Assembly: GCA_017470055.1 (NCBI GenBank)
Contig: JAFUFD010000038.1
Coordinates: forward strand, 57,499-121,498
DNA: 64,000 nucleotides
DNA from: Prevotella sp.
GTDB lineage: Bacteria > Bacteroidota > Bacteroidia > Bacteroidales > Bacteroidaceae
Direction of reading: 5' to 3'
Under the pieces are notes generated by a model. The model did not search any database and had not been told where the DNA came from. It worked only from the letters and a program-made list of their open reading frames with translations. The translations under genes and the position numbers were made by a program. Of the stretch, positions 62,937-64,000 are shown in pieces; within the stretch, counting starts at the first letter, position 1; the number at the start of each line of letters is the position of its first letter.

Positions 62937-63773
62937 ATGATGAAGAAAACATTTTTTGTGATGACTATTGCTGCTGTAACTATATTAATCAGCAGTTGTG
63001 CGTCAAAGAAAGACTTGGCTGCTTGCCAAGAGGAGAATAAGGCACTTCAGGCTAATTATACGGATACGAAAGAGAAACTCGCTGCCTCTTCCGCACGTGT
63101 GACAAGTCTTGAGGAGCAAATCGAGGAACTTCGCAGAGCGAATGGTGCTTTACAGTCAGCGTTGGATCAAAGCCTTTCCAATGCCAGCCAGAACAATGTG
63201 TCGATTGAGAAACTGGTCGACCAGATTAATGAGTCCAACCAGTATATCCGCCATTTGGTGGAGGTGAAGTCAAAGAGCGACTCTTTGAATATGGTGCTGA
63301 CCAATAACCTTACCCGCTCTCTCTCCAAGGAGGAGTTGAAAGAGGTTGACGTGCAAGTGCTCAAAGGTGTTGTCTATATCTCGCTGGCGGACAATATGCT
63401 CTATAAGAGTGGTTCTTATGAGATCAACGACCGTGCCTCAGAGACCCTGTCGAAGATCGCCAAGATTATCAAGGACTATAAAGACTATGACGTGCTGATC
63501 GAGGGTAATACCGACGATGTGCCCATTAAGCGTGAGAATATCCGCAATAACTGGGATCTCTCTTGTCTGCGTGCCTCTTCTGTCGTTCAGGCTTTGCAAA
63601 ATCAGTATGGCGTAGACCCCAAACGCCTGACTGCTGGTGGTCGTGGTGAATATAATCCCTTGCAGCCCAACACTACCGAGGTAGGTAAACAGCGTAACCG
63701 TCGTACCCAAATTATTATCACTCCGAAACTCGATGAGTTTATGGATTTGATAGGGCAAGCGCCTGAAGAGTAA
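62937..63773 (+). CDS. OmpA-family lipoprotein
   Basis: The protein has 278 residues. Lipobox ISSC (Cys21), then a coiled coil (about 30-125), then an OmpA-like peptidoglycan-binding domain (about 135-265) with the signature NTDDVPIKRENIRNNWDLSCLRASSVV and GRGEYNPL...QRNRRTQIII. It would tether the outer membrane to peptidoglycan. It is divergent from purL. Confidence 0.92.
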   Translation: MMKKTFFVMTIAAVTILISSCASKKDLAACQEENKALQANYTDTKEKLAASSARVTSLEEQIEELRRANGALQSALDQSLSNASQNNVSIEKLVDQINESNQYIRHLVEVKSKSDSLNMVLTNNLTRSLSKEELKEVDVQVLKGVVYISLADNMLYKSGSYEINDRASETLSKIAKIIKDYKDYDVLIEGNTDDVPIKRENIRNNWDLSCLRASSVVQALQNQYGVDPKRLTAGGRGEYNPLQPNTTEVGKQRNRRTQIIITPKLDEFMDLIGQAPEE

Positions 63774-63800
63774 TATATATAATAAGGTATATAGCAGTTT

Positions 63801-63836
63801 CCTCTCTTGATTTTTGTCAAGAGAGGATTTTTTTTC
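63801..63836 (+). terminator. Terminator of the OmpA-like gene
   Basis: A perfect stem CCTCTCTTGA / TCAAGAGAGG with a 6-base loop is followed by ten T with one A before. Confidence 0.9.
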
Positions 63837-63866
63837 GTTCATTTTTTAAAAAAAGTCTTGAAAATA

Positions 63867-63897
63867 TTTGCCGTTTTGGAAAAAGTTCGTACCTTTG
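63867..63897 (+). promoter_or_regulatory. Strong promoter, probably of an rRNA operon
   Basis: TTTG (63867-63870), 19 bases and TACCTTTG (63890-63897), a near-ideal match. The leader after it is the reason to connect it with rRNA. Confidence 0.7.
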
Positions 63898-64000
63898 CAC
63901 CCGCTTTCGCCCAGGATTCTGGGTGTTGGCGTACAAGGAGTCGTTCTTTGAGATGATTTACATAAGACAGAGAAGAAAGTAGTACAAGAAGCGAGTGGGA
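63898..64000 (+). other. Likely rRNA operon leader (boxA), cut by the window end
   Basis: GTTCTTTGA (63943-63951) is the boxA form found before Bacteroidales 16S genes, and the text AAGTAGTACAAGAAGCGA after it is like 16S leaders of this order. No open frame starts here. The mature 16S start (AGAGTTTGATC) is not within the window. Confidence 0.6.

Noticed and set aside
63898-64000. Start of the 16S rRNA gene inside the window
   Set aside because: Only promoter and boxA leader are visible; the conserved 16S start is not reached.

Overview
The window is a piece of a Bacteroidales chromosome, most like Prevotella or a close relative. The signs are several SusC/SusD pairs, lipoproteins with short lipoboxes, promoters of the TTTG-N19/20-TAnnTTTG type, almost no Shine-Dalgarno sequences, and secreted proteins that share a short C-terminal tail resembling a type IX sorting signal. 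No rRNA, tRNA, integrase, transposase or CRISPR array is visible. The last 130 bases look like the promoter and boxA leader of an rRNA operon whose 16S gene lies just outside.

Layout. 1-1.5 kb: a coiled-coil lipoprotein and an SprT-like metalloprotein. 1.6-11.3 kb: two divergent susC/susD pairs around a central segment bounded by long inverted repeats. The leftward susC carries a one-base frameshift in a run of nine G in its signal peptide. 11.3-14 kb: a secreted M6-type metalloprotease. 14-18.2 kb: an array of short leftward cassettes, each behind a near-identical promoter: two MNT nucleotidyltransferases, two pairs of a small charged protein plus a DUF6169 protein, and two antitoxins next to broken PIN toxins. 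18.2-39 kb: two mirror-image operons (SusC, SusD, zinc metallohydrolase lipoprotein, DUF4302 lipoprotein, tail-bearing secreted protein) diverging from a second inverted-repeat-bounded promoter segment. 39-58 kb: an arabinan-type polysaccharide utilisation locus: GH127, a membrane-spanning AraC-type regulator, SusC, SusD, a multi-module surface lipoprotein, a DUF3791/DUF3990/DUF3791 cassette and three GH43 enzymes. 58-64 kb: purL with two half-size chromate transporter genes, an OmpA-like lipoprotein and the rRNA leader.

How it fits together. The 39-58 kb locus would bind arabinose-rich glycans, cut them at the surface (GH43), import them (SusC/D) and remove terminal arabinofuranose in the periplasm (GH127). 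Its regulator lies next to a promoter with two direct repeats 21 bp apart, a good operator candidate. The two divergent loci at 6 and 28 kb look like invertible promoter switches that would choose which of two transport operons is expressed. In both, the only clear promoter now faces left. The 14-18 kb array is the least explained region: different toxin-antitoxin-like genes sit in the same promoter/terminator frame and seem to have been swapped by recombination between these repeats.
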